Origin: Neobacillus sp. WH10
Lineage (GTDB): Bacteria; Bacillota; Bacilli; Bacillales; Cytobacillaceae
Direction of reading: 5' to 3'
Assembly (NCBI RefSeq): GCF_030123405.1
Contig: NZ_CP126110.1
Coordinates: 4,154,001-4,218,000 of the forward strand
DNA length: 64,000 nt
The stretch's first letter is position 1. Every line of letters starts with the position of its first letter. A model generated the notes under the pieces. The model was not told the DNA's origin. It saw nothing but the letters and a program-made list of their open reading frames with translations, and did no database searches. The position numbers and the translations under genes are program-made. Of this stretch, positions 51,729 through 59,885 are shown piece after piece.

Positions 51729-54254
51729 CTATTCTTGAATAGACTCCAAATCAGCCTCGGTTATTAATACGTCACGCGGCTTGCTTCCATTAGCACTTGA
51801 AATATATCCGTTTTGCTCGAGCATATCCATTAACCTAGCCGCTCGGTTATAGCCGATTTTAAAGCGCCTTTGTAAGCTGGAGGTGGAAGCACCACCCTGG
51901 TCAACAATAAATTCACAGGCCTCATAAAAAAGTTCATCTTCATCATCGGATACTTGCGCCTTTTTAAGCAGTTCCTCTTGCTCAAACAAGTACTCAGGCT
52001 CCCTTTGCTCTCTAACATGGGCAACGACAAGATCAATTTCTTCATCTGATACAAACGTTCCCTGCAAGCGGACAGGTTTCGATGAACCATTTTCCAAAAA
52101 TAGCATATCACCGCGGCCAAGCAATTTTTCTGCCCCACTAATATCTATAATCGTGCGAGAATCCACCTGTGAAGAAACCGAAAAGGCAATCCGGGTTGGA
52201 ATATTGGCCTTAATAAGCCCTGTTATAACGTCAACAGATGGTCTCTGAGTTGCAACAATAAGATGAATACCGCAAGCTCTTGCTTTTTGAGCAATCCGGC
52301 AAATCGCTTCTTCTACGTCTGCCGGCGACATCATCATTAAGTCAGCTAATTCATCGATGATAATGACAATAAACGGAAGCTGATCAGAATAACGTTTATG
52401 CTGCATTGCCAGTTCATTGAATCGATTGATGTCCCGAACACCAGTGTGAGCAAAAAGCTCGTATCTCCGTTCCATTTCGTCAACAGCCCATTTTAATGCA
52501 GCTGTTGCAGCCTTTACGTCAGTAATAACCGGGGCAACGAGGTGTGGAATGCGGTTATATGGGGCAAGTTCTACCATTTTAGGATCAATAAGCAGCAACT
52601 TCAAATCTTCTGGACGGGCCTTATATAACAAGCTGACCAAAATAGAGTTAATACATACACTTTTTCCTGACCCTGTTGCACCAGCAATTAATCCATGGGG
52701 CATTTTTTTTAGGTCGGTAACAATTGGGTTTCCTGCGATATCAAGTCCAAGCACAGCCGTTAACGGCGATGCAGACTCATGAAAAACATCGGACTGTATA
52801 ATTTCGTTTATCAACACTGGCCTTGATTTTTGATTTGGCACTTCAATCCCAATGGTATGTTTTCCGGGGATTGGAGCTTCAATCCTAATATCCCGTGCCG
52901 CCAGACTTAATTTAATATCATCGCTTAAGTTTGTTATTTTGTTTACTTTTACGCCCGGCTCAGGCTGCACCTCAAAGCGGGTGACGGACGGGCCTTGTGT
53001 CACATTAACTACACTTGCACCGACGTTAAAGTTTTGTAATGTTTGGTTTAAAAGTTCTTCTTGTTCTTGTAACCAGTCTTGATCCCTTATCTCTGTTACA
53101 GGCGGGTTTAACAAATTAGTTTTTGGAAGTACATATAATCCATCTTCCTGGATTTCTTCTCTATTTGCTGTTGGTTCATTAACTGGATAAATTGTGTCTG
53201 TTAGCTTTTTCTGCGCTGATTGTGCTGGCTGCTTTTCAAGCTCCATTTTTCGGTTTTTTTCTTCCCATTTTTGTTTATCCTGCTTTAACATCATCACATT
53301 GAAAGGTAGACGCGAACGTTTTGGTGCAGATGGTTCAGGTTCAGGAACAGTCGCTTCCATTACTTCAGTGTGCTCAATATCGTTTTTTATTTCTCCAAGT
53401 GAAGTTTCTTTAGCCGGAAAGATTTCTTTCATTAAAGGAGATGTTGAAACTTCCATAACCACCTCTTCTTGCTCGCTTACGGGGTTATTCACAAAAACAT
53501 CAACTTCTTTTTCAACTTGAGGTAGAAGGTCTGTTTCAGATAATATTTCTATTTCAGCAACTGGGGTTACGAGTTCAGTTCCAGCTATGGTCTCCGTCGC
53601 CATAATTAAAGTTTCAAATTCCGTTTCCGGTATGGTCTTTGTTTCCGTAACTGTAGTTTCAAGCTCCGTTTCCAGTATGATCTCTGTTGCCGCAACTGGA
53701 GTTTCAAATTCCGTTTCCGGTATGGTCTTTGTTGCGGTAAATGGCTTTGTATGCCCAGTTTCAATTAATACCTCTTCAGCCACATCTAGCTGGTCAAGCT
53801 GATTATTAAAATCATCATCTAAAAAGTGGCTCAATTCATGCTCTACAATTGCGTCCGTCTTTTTAGGTCTGTTAAATCCAAAAACTGGCGAAGGAATTTC
53901 AGTGGGATGAAACGGTCCGCGTACTCTTGGTGAAAATTCTTTCATTTTTTTAGGTATTTCTTTTTTTACAGGTGGTACTTCAGGTTTTTCTGTCTTCCTT
54001 CGTTTTTCAGAGGGCCTTTCTGGCCTTTTTTGGGGTAAACTTTCCTGCATTTCCTTTTTAAGGGTCTTTGGTGGACGAGATGGATGTTTACCTCCTTTTG
54101 GGTATTGATAGGAAATTCTCGTATCTAAATCCTTAAGACTTTCATTTTGACTGTTAGGTAGAAGGCTATCCGGGTTATGATTATGTATAATGTAATCGTT
54201 ATATTCTTCTTCATCTTTTTTAAACTTTTGAAAAAAGTTTTGGATCCAACTCAA
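51729..54254 (-). CDS. sftA: DNA translocase SftA (YtpS)
   Basis: An 841-residue FtsK/SpoIIIE-type translocase without membrane helices, which clears chromosome from the closing septum. The N-terminal 370 residues are a variable, charged linker (Lys/Pro-rich, then a 15-residue tandem repeat at about 170-229). The motor carries Walker A GATGSGKSVCINS (about 525), Walker B VIIIDELADLMMM, and a C-terminal winged helix (LQRRFKIGYNRAARLMDMLEQNGY). It is about 110 residues shorter than B. subtilis SftA (952), by the linker. The TTG at 54254 gives MSWIQNFF like the family; a start at 54284 is less likely. Confidence 0.93.
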   Translation of the reverse strand: MSWIQNFFQKFKKDEEEYNDYIIHNHNPDSLLPNSQNESLKDLDTRISYQYPKGGKHPSRPPKTLKKEMQESLPQKRPERPSEKRRKTEKPEVPPVKKEIPKKMKEFSPRVRGPFHPTEIPSPVFGFNRPKKTDAIVEHELSHFLDDDFNNQLDQLDVAEEVLIETGHTKPFTATKTIPETEFETPVAATEIILETELETTVTETKTIPETEFETLIMATETIAGTELVTPVAEIEILSETDLLPQVEKEVDVFVNNPVSEQEEVVMEVSTSPLMKEIFPAKETSLGEIKNDIEHTEVMEATVPEPEPSAPKRSRLPFNVMMLKQDKQKWEEKNRKMELEKQPAQSAQKKLTDTIYPVNEPTANREEIQEDGLYVLPKTNLLNPPVTEIRDQDWLQEQEELLNQTLQNFNVGASVVNVTQGPSVTRFEVQPEPGVKVNKITNLSDDIKLSLAARDIRIEAPIPGKHTIGIEVPNQKSRPVLINEIIQSDVFHESASPLTAVLGLDIAGNPIVTDLKKMPHGLIAGATGSGKSVCINSILVSLLYKARPEDLKLLLIDPKMVELAPYNRIPHLVAPVITDVKAATAALKWAVDEMERRYELFAHTGVRDINRFNELAMQHKRYSDQLPFIVIIIDELADLMMMSPADVEEAICRIAQKARACGIHLIVATQRPSVDVITGLIKANIPTRIAFSVSSQVDSRTIIDISGAEKLLGRGDMLFLENGSSKPVRLQGTFVSDEEIDLVVAHVREQREPEYLFEQEELLKKAQVSDDEDELFYEACEFIVDQGGASTSSLQRRFKIGYNRAARLMDMLEQNGYISSANGSKPRDVLITEADLESIQE
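53566..53745 (-). repeat. 45-bp in-frame tandem repeats in the sftA linker
   Basis: Units beginning near 53566, 53611, 53656 and 53701 on plus are 45 bp apart and encode 15-residue repeats of the form TIPETEFETPVAATE. They are imperfect, with TTCCGTTTCCGGTATGG in the closest two. Confidence 0.85.
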
Positions 54255-54380
54255 AACTATCACTCTTTCTGCTTTATCTATCATTCTATTTTATCAGTAA
54301 TTAATATTTTTTCGAGATAATTCTTTAGAATGAGTCGAAATATATGTTCCATTTGGATATATACGGAATGTTTTCATGAA

Positions 54381-54410
54381 AAAAGACCACTTTTTAATGT
54401 GATCCTCTTT
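54381..54410 (-). terminator. ytpQ terminator
   Basis: On minus AAAGAGGATCAC...GTGGTCTTTTTT, with one G-T pair, 11 nt after the ytpQ stop. Confidence 0.75.
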
Positions 54411-54420
54411 CTCTTTATTT

Positions 54421-55215
54421 TTATTTATTTTTTCCTAAAATAAAAATCGGTTCTAATTCCCCATCCTCATAGTAAAATGACAAAGCTGTAATCGGCACCC
54501 GTCCGTTTGCGAAAAAGCTCATCGCCATCTGGGCAATGACATCATAGCCCCTGTCATTACGAATATCTGCTATAATTAACACATCCTGGTGAGGAACAGC
54601 AAGCACCATTTTCCCCTTGATCCGCTTCTCTATATCACTGAGGAATCCCTTATTTAATATCCTGCTGGCATCATATCCATCGTTGGTGTTAAGAAAATAA
54701 AAGATGTTCCCGGCCACCTGATCCTCTTTTAGTGGAGTTGAAAGTGATCTTATATTAAATAAGGCAATTTCCTTAATCCTGCTGGCTTCCCATCTCTCTT
54801 TTTCCATGATTCCCGCGTCAATCAAACGATAGGTTTTCCCCATATCATAGGCATAATAAATCTTAGTTTCTGCGGTATGTTCGTCAATCAAGAATGGGAT
54901 TCCTTCCTCCGCTTCAGCTGGAAAGGACGAGGAGCGAATGACAGGAAAGATTTTTTTCTCATGATCCGTTAACTGAATAGGATCCTCCATAGCCCGAAGC
55001 CCTTCTTCGACATAATAAACTATTTCATCAATTGCCTTTTCTTTTTCTATATTCCATTTAGCTATGATTCCTGGTAATGAAACCGTAATTCCTTTACCGA
55101 CTAATTCACTCTCGATTCGGAGCTGATCTTTTTCACGGTCATAGGAAATCACTCTGTCTTTTCCAGATAAGCGCGCTTCTAATTCACGCCGCATTTTTTT
55201 GCTATCCATTTTCAT
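54421..55215 (-). CDS. ytpQ: YtpQ, DUF1444 protein
   Basis: A 264-residue soluble protein of the DUF1444 family. It starts MKMDSKKMRRELEARLSGKD, continues SLPGIIAKWNIEKEKAIDEIVYYVEEG and ends with the pair NDRGYDVIAQMAMSFFANG and PITALSFYYEDGEL, typical of YtpQ. No function is known. The ATG at 55215 was preferred (GGTGGG upstream, family N-terminus); a longer frame upstream has no support. It lies after ytpP, with the ytpP terminator in between. Confidence 0.88.
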   Translation of the reverse strand: MKMDSKKMRRELEARLSGKDRVISYDREKDQLRIESELVGKGITVSLPGIIAKWNIEKEKAIDEIVYYVEEGLRAMEDPIQLTDHEKKIFPVIRSSSFPAEAEEGIPFLIDEHTAETKIYYAYDMGKTYRLIDAGIMEKERWEASRIKEIALFNIRSLSTPLKEDQVAGNIFYFLNTNDGYDASRILNKGFLSDIEKRIKGKMVLAVPHQDVLIIADIRNDRGYDVIAQMAMSFFANGRVPITALSFYYEDGELEPIFILGKNK

Positions 55216-55262
55216 AATAAACCCACCATTTCTAGTAGCTGTGTATCTTATTGTACATGAAA

Positions 55263-55292
55263 AAATCCCCCATCTCAAAAGATAGGGGATTT
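55263..55292 (-). terminator. ytpP terminator
   Basis: AAATCCCCCATCT-CAAA-AGATAGGGGATTT, just after the ytpP stop with T-run on minus. Readthrough is needed if ytpQ has no own promoter. Confidence 0.85.
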
Positions 55293-55301
55293 CTATTTCG
55301 A

Positions 55302-55616
55302 TTATTTTAAATCGGAAATAAAAGCTTCGATTTCTTCTTGTGTTTTACGGTCTTTACTTACAAAGCGGCCAAGCTCTTTTCCGTTTTCATAGGCGATAAA
55401 GCTCGGAATTCCATATACGTCCACTTGTTGGCATAAATCAATAAATTGATCACGGTCAACATGAATAAACGTAAATTCAGTAAATTTTGCTTCTATTTCT
55501 GGCAGGACAGGTTCGATAAAGCGGCAATCCCCGCACCATTTTGCTGAAAACATAAAGATCGTTTTTGATCCGTCACGAAGTTGTTCAAATTGCTCCATTG
55601 ACTCTAAATTTTTCAA
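55302..55616 (-). CDS. ytpP: YtpP, thioredoxin-like protein
   Basis: A 104-residue thioredoxin-fold protein. The active site is FSAKWCGDCRFIEPVLPEIE (WCGDC), the cis-Pro loop is YGIPSFIAYENGKELGRFV. Matches YtpP, a presumed disulfide reductase of unknown partner. I chose the TTG at 55616 because GGAGG lies 8 nt upstream; another TTG 6 nt earlier is only 2 nt from the site. First gene after the mobile-element cluster. Confidence 0.92.
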   Translation of the reverse strand: MKNLESMEQFEQLRDGSKTIFMFSAKWCGDCRFIEPVLPEIEAKFTEFTFIHVDRDQFIDLCQQVDVYGIPSFIAYENGKELGRFVSKDRKTQEEIEAFISDLK

Positions 55617-55892
55617 ATTCAACGCCTCCGATTGAAGATATGCTTTTTTGTTAGATTCCCTAAATCATAACAGTCTGACAGCTTTTCAGTCCAATAATAT
55701 GCACCCGTTATTAAGATTCCTTCATATCTATGATGCCCAGACCGTGATTATTTGAAAAATAAAAACGAAGGTTTATTCCTTCGCTCAGGCTGTCGAATAA
55801 CTTTCAGCAGCCTCTTATTTTATTCATTTATTTCAATAATTCACCGCGTTAATTTAATATATTATTATTGGTGTATAGGCTTTTAAACAGGT
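55617..55892. other. Intergenic left of the mobile-element cluster
   Basis: No gene. It contains CGAAGGTTTATTCCTTCG (55766-55783), a 6-bp hairpin which on the minus strand is followed by TTTTTATTTTT, i.e. a usable terminator with no gene now feeding it. The identical 18 bp recur at 59879-59896, on the other side of the cluster. A GGCTG/CAGCC hairpin lies at about 55790-55815. Confidence 0.55.
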
Positions 55893-56084
55893 CTGTTGAT
55901 TGGCGCTCCAGGCACTTCGCTTTCCGCGGGCGTGCCGGGAAGCCTCCTGATATGAACGAAACTGTCAAGGCTCCCACTCTACACCAGGTTTTGATTTATT
56001 TTTACCCAACTCTAAGAAGAGAAGCTAAATCCGGCTTCTTGATTTTGTTTGGTATTTAGCCAATTCTGGCTAGAATAGCTCCTT

Positions 56085-56180
56085 CTTTAGCTTACTGACC
56101 ACTTCTCACTTCATAGAATGGCTGTCAAGTGCTTTCCTTGACTGCCATTCTATGAAGTGAGACACTCCTTTAAGCTAAAG
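56085..56180. repeat. Long hairpin in the IS110-family 3' region
   Basis: TCACTTCATAGAATGGC-TGTCAAG (56106-56129) pairs with CTTGAC-TGCCATTCTATG and following AAGTGA (56137-56160) with a single mismatch in 24. Outside it CTTTAGCTTA (56085-56094) pairs with TAAGCTAAAG (56171-56180). It lies between the putative guide RNA and the element's end and could terminate that RNA. Confidence 0.8.
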
Positions 56181-56239
56181 AGGGTGTTTTCTTTACTCCT
56201 TCCTCTTTTTGGTTTGGTATAGAAGATAAGAACACGGCA

Positions 56240-56409
56240 CGAAGGCAAATCTCTTAACTGCGGTTAGCGCTCTGATATTCGTGGGTTCACACATTTTATC
56301 TTTCCGTATAAAGGACGTATCCACTAACTCGTGACGTGCGTTAATCTAAATAGATCTAGCACAGAGGAGGCACGTGGGTTTTCCTTTCCGGTTTTTCTCT
56401 TTGCCTTCG
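56240..56409 (-). ncRNA. Candidate seekRNA/bridge RNA of the IS110-family element
   Basis: A 170-nt non-coding segment 70 nt behind the transposase stop, closed by a perfect 10-bp stem CGAAGGCAAA (56240-56249) / TTTGCCTTCG (56400-56409). IS1111-group elements encode a guide RNA in this place. Three short matches support it: TAACTCGT (56325-56332) equals the right junction 57695-57702; CTGATAT (56272-56278) equals the left junction 55947-55953; GAGGAGGC (56364-56371) is the reverse complement of the reconstructed empty site GCCTCCT-C. Strand is taken from the transposase. Folding and expression are untested. Confidence 0.6.
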
Positions 56410-56478
56410 AGCCCTATTCTCATTCATCTATTTCTTCTTAAAAATGTATAGAGATTTGAAAAACTAAAAACGTTAAAC

Positions 56479-57584
56479 CTAACGTACTTCCTCTAGCTCT
56501 TGAGTAATAGCCCAAATAAAACCTGCTAATTCTCTTGCCACTGCGGTTATGGCTTTGCCACTTTCTTTGCCTCTTGATAATAATCGAAAATATTTCTTGT
56601 GAAGCCGGTTTTGGGCTTTCCAGGATATTGCTTGAATCGTTGGCGATTGTCCATTTTGTCTCTTTTGTAATTCCCCTTTAACGGATGGTTGATATCGATA
56701 ACTCCAGGCTGATTCCACTAGTAGACGCCTTACATGACGATTCCCAGCTTTGGTGATCTTTCCTTGTCTTCTACTTTCACCACTGGAATACTCACTAGGT
56801 ACTAATCCACTATATGCCATAAACTGTCTAGGGGTGGAAAAACGTTTAAAAGAACCTATTTCTGCCGCAAGGCTAGTCGCTGTTATCAGTGCTACTCCTC
56901 TTAATGCTTGTAAAGCTTGGATGATTGGGGCATGAATACTTTCGTTGCTTGTATTCTGATTTCTTCTTCGAGTCTTAAGATTCGTTGTTGTATCTCTTTA
57001 ATTTGATGATAATACTCTTGAAATACCACATTTAATTTAGAGTTTTCAAACTTTAACGTGTCCAACCACCTATAATACCTGACGGTCCACTTCTTTCCTT
57101 TTGATGGGGGTTGAATATTATTACGTAGTAAAAATTTACTTAACCGGTGTTTAGCTCTTAATTCGTCCTCTTTTGCATCTTCTCGGCATCGAACAAGATC
57201 ACGTAAAGCTTCATCCTCTGGGGTTGGAACATAAACAGAAGTTAATTCCCCTGCTCGAAATAATTGAGCCAGTCGAATGGAATCTCTACGATCCGTTTTA
57301 ATACGTTCACCAGGTCTTTGAGGAATTAAAGATGGTGCGATAACAGTACAGTGAATATTTAGCGTAAGGAGTAACCTGTACAATGCATATCCAGTAGGAC
57401 CTGCTTCATAACACACTCGTAAGTTTTCCTTGTTTCCTAACTTTTTCATTAATTTCGTAACTGCTTCTGGTGTATTCGAAATCATTCCCCAATATCTAGG
57501 CTCAACTCTTCCTTCATCTGCAATCGCGACAGCTATTTTTTCTTTTGATACGTCTAAACCTACATATTTTATGGTATCCTTCAT
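56479..57584 (-). pseudogene. IS110-family transposase, frameshifted
   Basis: The N-terminal part (56901-57584) is a DEDD RuvC-like domain: IKYVGLDVSKEKIAVAIADE (first Asp), CYEAGPTGYALYRLL (Glu), IKTDRRDSIRLAQL (Asp pair). The C-terminal part (Tnp20) reads HAPIIQALQALRGVALITAT, then SGLVPSEYSSGESRRQGKIT with the conserved Ser, in the frame one base back. The span of 1106 nt is not a multiple of 3, and no classical slippery site is seen near 56940, so one indel probably inactivates it. With it repaired the protein would be about 368 residues, normal for the family. Confidence 0.88.
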
Positions 57585-57587
57585 AAT

Positions 57588-57684
57588 AACTAGCTCCTTT
57601 CGTAATGTAGCTCTGATTTGGTTTGGCTTTTCCAGTAAACATTCTAACCAAATTACCTACGTATTTACGAGTAAGGAGCTAGTT
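57588..57684 (-). promoter_or_regulatory. Hairpin enclosing the transposase ribosome binding site
   Basis: AACTAGCTCCTT (57588-57599) and AAGGAGCTAGTT (57673-57684) pair over 12 bp, with further inner pairs (TTACGA/TCGTAA, GTAG/CTAC, AACCAAAT/ATTTGGTT). The transposase Shine-Dalgarno AAGGAGC, 7-8 nt before its ATG at 57584, is inside the stem, so translation from readthrough transcripts should be blocked. Confidence 0.7.
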
Positions 57685-57825
57685 TCGTTCATGATAACTC
57701 GTCGCTTCGCTCCTGCGGGGTCTCCCCTGCCCCGTACTCCCGCAGGAGTCTTCGTGCCTTCCGCGCCAATCAACAGAGTGCTTTCAATAAAGACCTTTAA
57801 CTCAATTAATAAATTATAAAAATAA

Positions 57826-58430
57826 GTGATGAAATCAATGCTTAAGCAAAAAGAGTCTAGCCAAAGTGAATACGAAATTGTATCTATTGATGAATTGGTA
57901 CCTGATGACCATCTTATTCGTTTAATTGATAAATATATTGATTTTTCGTTTCTTCTTGAAAAAGTCCGTCCTTATTACTGCGATGATAATAGACGCTCTA
58001 CTGATCCTCTTATTCTTTTTACGTTTTTCCAAATAATCAAGAATTAATCTATAGAACAACAACCCGTGAAGGTTACAGAGAATACAAGTCTGATTCGAAG
58101 AAATGTCAGAACTGCCCACTACTATCCCAATGTACACGGTCAAAAAATAAGGTAAAAGTGGTAACAAGACATGTATTGGAGGAGCACAAGGAAAAGGTCA
58201 GATTAAATCGCTTGTCTAAATCGTGCAAAATGCTTTATAAATTTAGAAAGGAAAAAATTGAGCGAAGCTTCGCAGACTCAAAAGAGCTGCACGGGCTTCG
58301 CTACTGCCAGTTACGGGGATTGAAGAATGCAAGTGAACAGGCTCTTCTTACTGCAGCCTGTCAAAATATAAAAAAGATTGCAACACAATTAGCAAGGTTA
58401 GAAAAAGTGTGTTGCAATACTTTAGGTTGA
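57826..58430 (+). pseudogene. IS1182-family transposase relic with internal deletion
   Basis: The first 66 codons are a transposase N-terminus (YEIVSIDELVPDDHLIRLID; RRSTDPLILF). The rest, in another frame from about 58043, is a C-terminus: YRTTTREGYREYKSDSKKCQ, NCPLLSQCTRSKNK and KIERSFADSKELHGLRYCQL. Together they give about 200 residues where a full IS1182 transposase has around 450-550, so the middle with the first catalytic Asp residues is deleted. The final catalytic Glu region (ERSFADSKE) remains. Not functional. Confidence 0.8.
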
Positions 58431-58440
58431 TTTGCCTCCC

Positions 58441-58492
58441 AGTTGATTGGAGCGTAGGGCACTCGACTCCTGCGGGATAGAGAGGAGGGCAC
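58441..58492. repeat. Degenerate fragment of the MITE-like repeat
   Basis: AGTTGATTGGAGCGTAGGGC and CGACTCCTGCGGGA match the ends and the GC-rich core of the repeat at 55893-57776. It lies between the two IS1182 relics. Confidence 0.65.
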
Positions 58493-58525
58493 TGAAAAAG
58501 TTCAATTTTATTATTTGGCAGTGGA

Positions 58526-59575
58526 ATGTTTATTTTAATCAAACGGGATGCCACTCATACAAAAGCACGTTATAACCAAAAGACACCTAAAGAATTTTTA
58601 CAAGAGAAATCAAAAAATGTTAGAAAAGCCGTGTATCAAATTGATGAATCCATGAAAGAAAAGTTTCCACCGAAAACAACTTATAACGAAGTAACAGATG
58701 AACTAAATTATTGCCGTCAAGTTATTTCTGTTGTCGAATCAGAACCTCAAATCGCTACAATTCCAGCCGTTAAGGAAAAATTAAATGTACTAAAAGAAGT
58801 AGTAGAAGATTATACAGAACAACTGAACTATTCAGCTGATCCAGATGCACGTGTAGGACATAAAACAGCAGATTCGTCTTTCTTTGGCTACAAAACACAT
58901 ATTGCAATGAGTGACGAACGAATTATCACTGCAGCAGTTGTAACAACAGGTGAGAAAAGTGATGGGAAATTCCTGCAGGAATTAATTCATAAGAGTCAAG
59001 AGGCAGGAATGGAAATTGATACGATTATTGGAGATGCGGCGTATTCTGAGAAAGATAATATAAGCTATACCAAAGAAAATGGACTAGCTCTAGTTTCTAA
59101 ATTGCACCCAATAGTTACGCATGGCACACGCGCAAAAGAAGATGAGTTTGAATTTAATAAAGATGCAGGAATGTATGTGTGTAAAGCCGGGCACATGGCA
59201 ATTGGAAAAAAATACGACAATGGAAAAGGTCAAAATAGAAACTCTAGGATTCGTTACATATTTGATGTTGAAAAGTGTAAAGTTTGTCCATTCCGTGAGG
59301 GATGTTTTAAAGAAGGAGCGAAAACGAAGTCCTATTATGTAACTCTTAAATCCACAGAACATACCGAGCAGGAAGCATTTCAAAACACAGAGGAATTTAG
59401 GATTTTGGCAAAATATCGGTATAAAATTGAAGCGAAAAACAGTGAACTGAAACATAGACACGGGTATGATGTAGCGTCAGCTGCAGGTCTATTTGGTATG
59501 GAGATTCAAGGGGCAACAGCGATGTTCGCAGTCAATATTAAGCGGATTCTGAAACTCCTCCAAGAGAAAGAATAA
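58526..59575 (+). pseudogene. IS1182-family transposase, 5'-truncated
   Basis: About 340 codons starting abruptly at KRDATHTKARYNQKTPKEF, which in intact homologues is internal (VDATHTKARYN). Remaining motifs are DARVGHKTADSSFFGYKTHIA (second Asp region), DTIIGDAAYSEKDN, CKVCPFREGCF and YRYKIEAKNSELKHRHGYD (Glu region). The N-terminal domain and the first Asp context are missing, so it is a remnant although the frame is long. It differs in sequence from the relic at 57.8-58.4 kb and thus came from another element. Confidence 0.8.
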
Positions 59576-59604
59576 AAAAGAGGACGAAAATTATCAAGGA
59601 AAAG

Positions 59605-59652
59605 GCAGCTTATTGTCTGAATCAGGACAACAAACTGCCTTTTTTTTATACC
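59605..59652 (+). terminator. Hairpin at the end of the truncated IS1182 element
   Basis: AAGGCAGCTTATTGTC...GACAACAAACTGCCTT, imperfect stem with a T8 run behind. It may also be part of the element's terminal inverted repeat. Confidence 0.6.
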
Positions 59653-59711
59653 CACATCCAATTACAAATCTAGAAAACGTAAGATTTTCAGTGGCCTCAT
59701 AGAGAGGTCAC

Positions 59712-59796
59712 TGGAGACCCCGCAGGCGCCAAAGCGCCGAGGAGGCTCCAGGACCTCCCCGCGGAAAGCGAGTGCCCGGAGCGGAAATCAACAGGC
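59712..59796. repeat. Degenerate copy of the MITE-like repeat
   Basis: TGGAGACCCCGCAGGCGCCA ... CCCCGCGGAAAGCGAGTGCC ... GAAATCAACAGG. The right end matches the AATCAACAG inverted terminus. It has inner palindromes GGCGCC/AGCGCC. Confidence 0.7.
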
Positions 59797-59854
59797 CCAT
59801 TTGCAGGGACCATCAGTAAATTTGGTATTTAGATTCTGACAAAATAAAAAATTA

Positions 59855-59871
59855 CCGAGAAACTTTCTCGA
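59855..59871 (-). terminator. Terminator of the lipoprotein gene
   Basis: CGAGAAA-CTTTCTCG palindrome followed by GTAATTTTTTATTTT on minus, 15 nt behind the lipoprotein stop. Confidence 0.7.
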
Positions 59872-59885
59872 CAATCTGCGAAGGT

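Larger units (their letters stand above)
55949..57699 (-). mobile_element. IS110-family insertion sequence, IS1111-like
   Basis: Boundaries are read from the interrupted host repeat: left junction CCTC-CT-GATATGAACG and right junction CATGATAA-CT-CGTCGC share the dinucleotide CT. Subterminal inverted repeats ATGAACGAAACT (55952-55963) and AGTTTCGTTCAT (57681-57692) lie 3 and 5 nt inside the ends, a feature of the IS1111 group. The element has a transposase (frameshifted) on the minus strand and about 530 bp of non-coding DNA behind it. No target duplication beyond the shared CT is seen, as usual for the family. Confidence 0.85.
55893..57776. repeat. Palindromic MITE-like repeat split by an IS110-family element
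   Basis: Terminal inverted repeats CTGTTGATTGGCGC (55893-55906) and GCGCCAATCAACAG (57763-57776) are perfect over 14 bp. Left arm 55893-55948 and right arm 57700-57776 join to an uninterrupted repeat of 133 bp reading GGGAAGCCTCCT-CGTCGCTTCGCTCC across the junction. The sequence is GC-rich and palindromic inside. Related degenerate copies are at 58441-58492 and 59712-59796. Confidence 0.85.

Noticed and set aside
56930..56950. Programmed frameshift in the IS110-family transposase
   Set aside because: No slippery heptamer or downstream pseudoknot could be recognised, and IS110 transposases are normally a single frame.
58526..59575. Intact IS1182 transposase
   Set aside because: The frame is long but starts in the middle of the family domain (DATHTKARYN); the N-terminal domain is missing.
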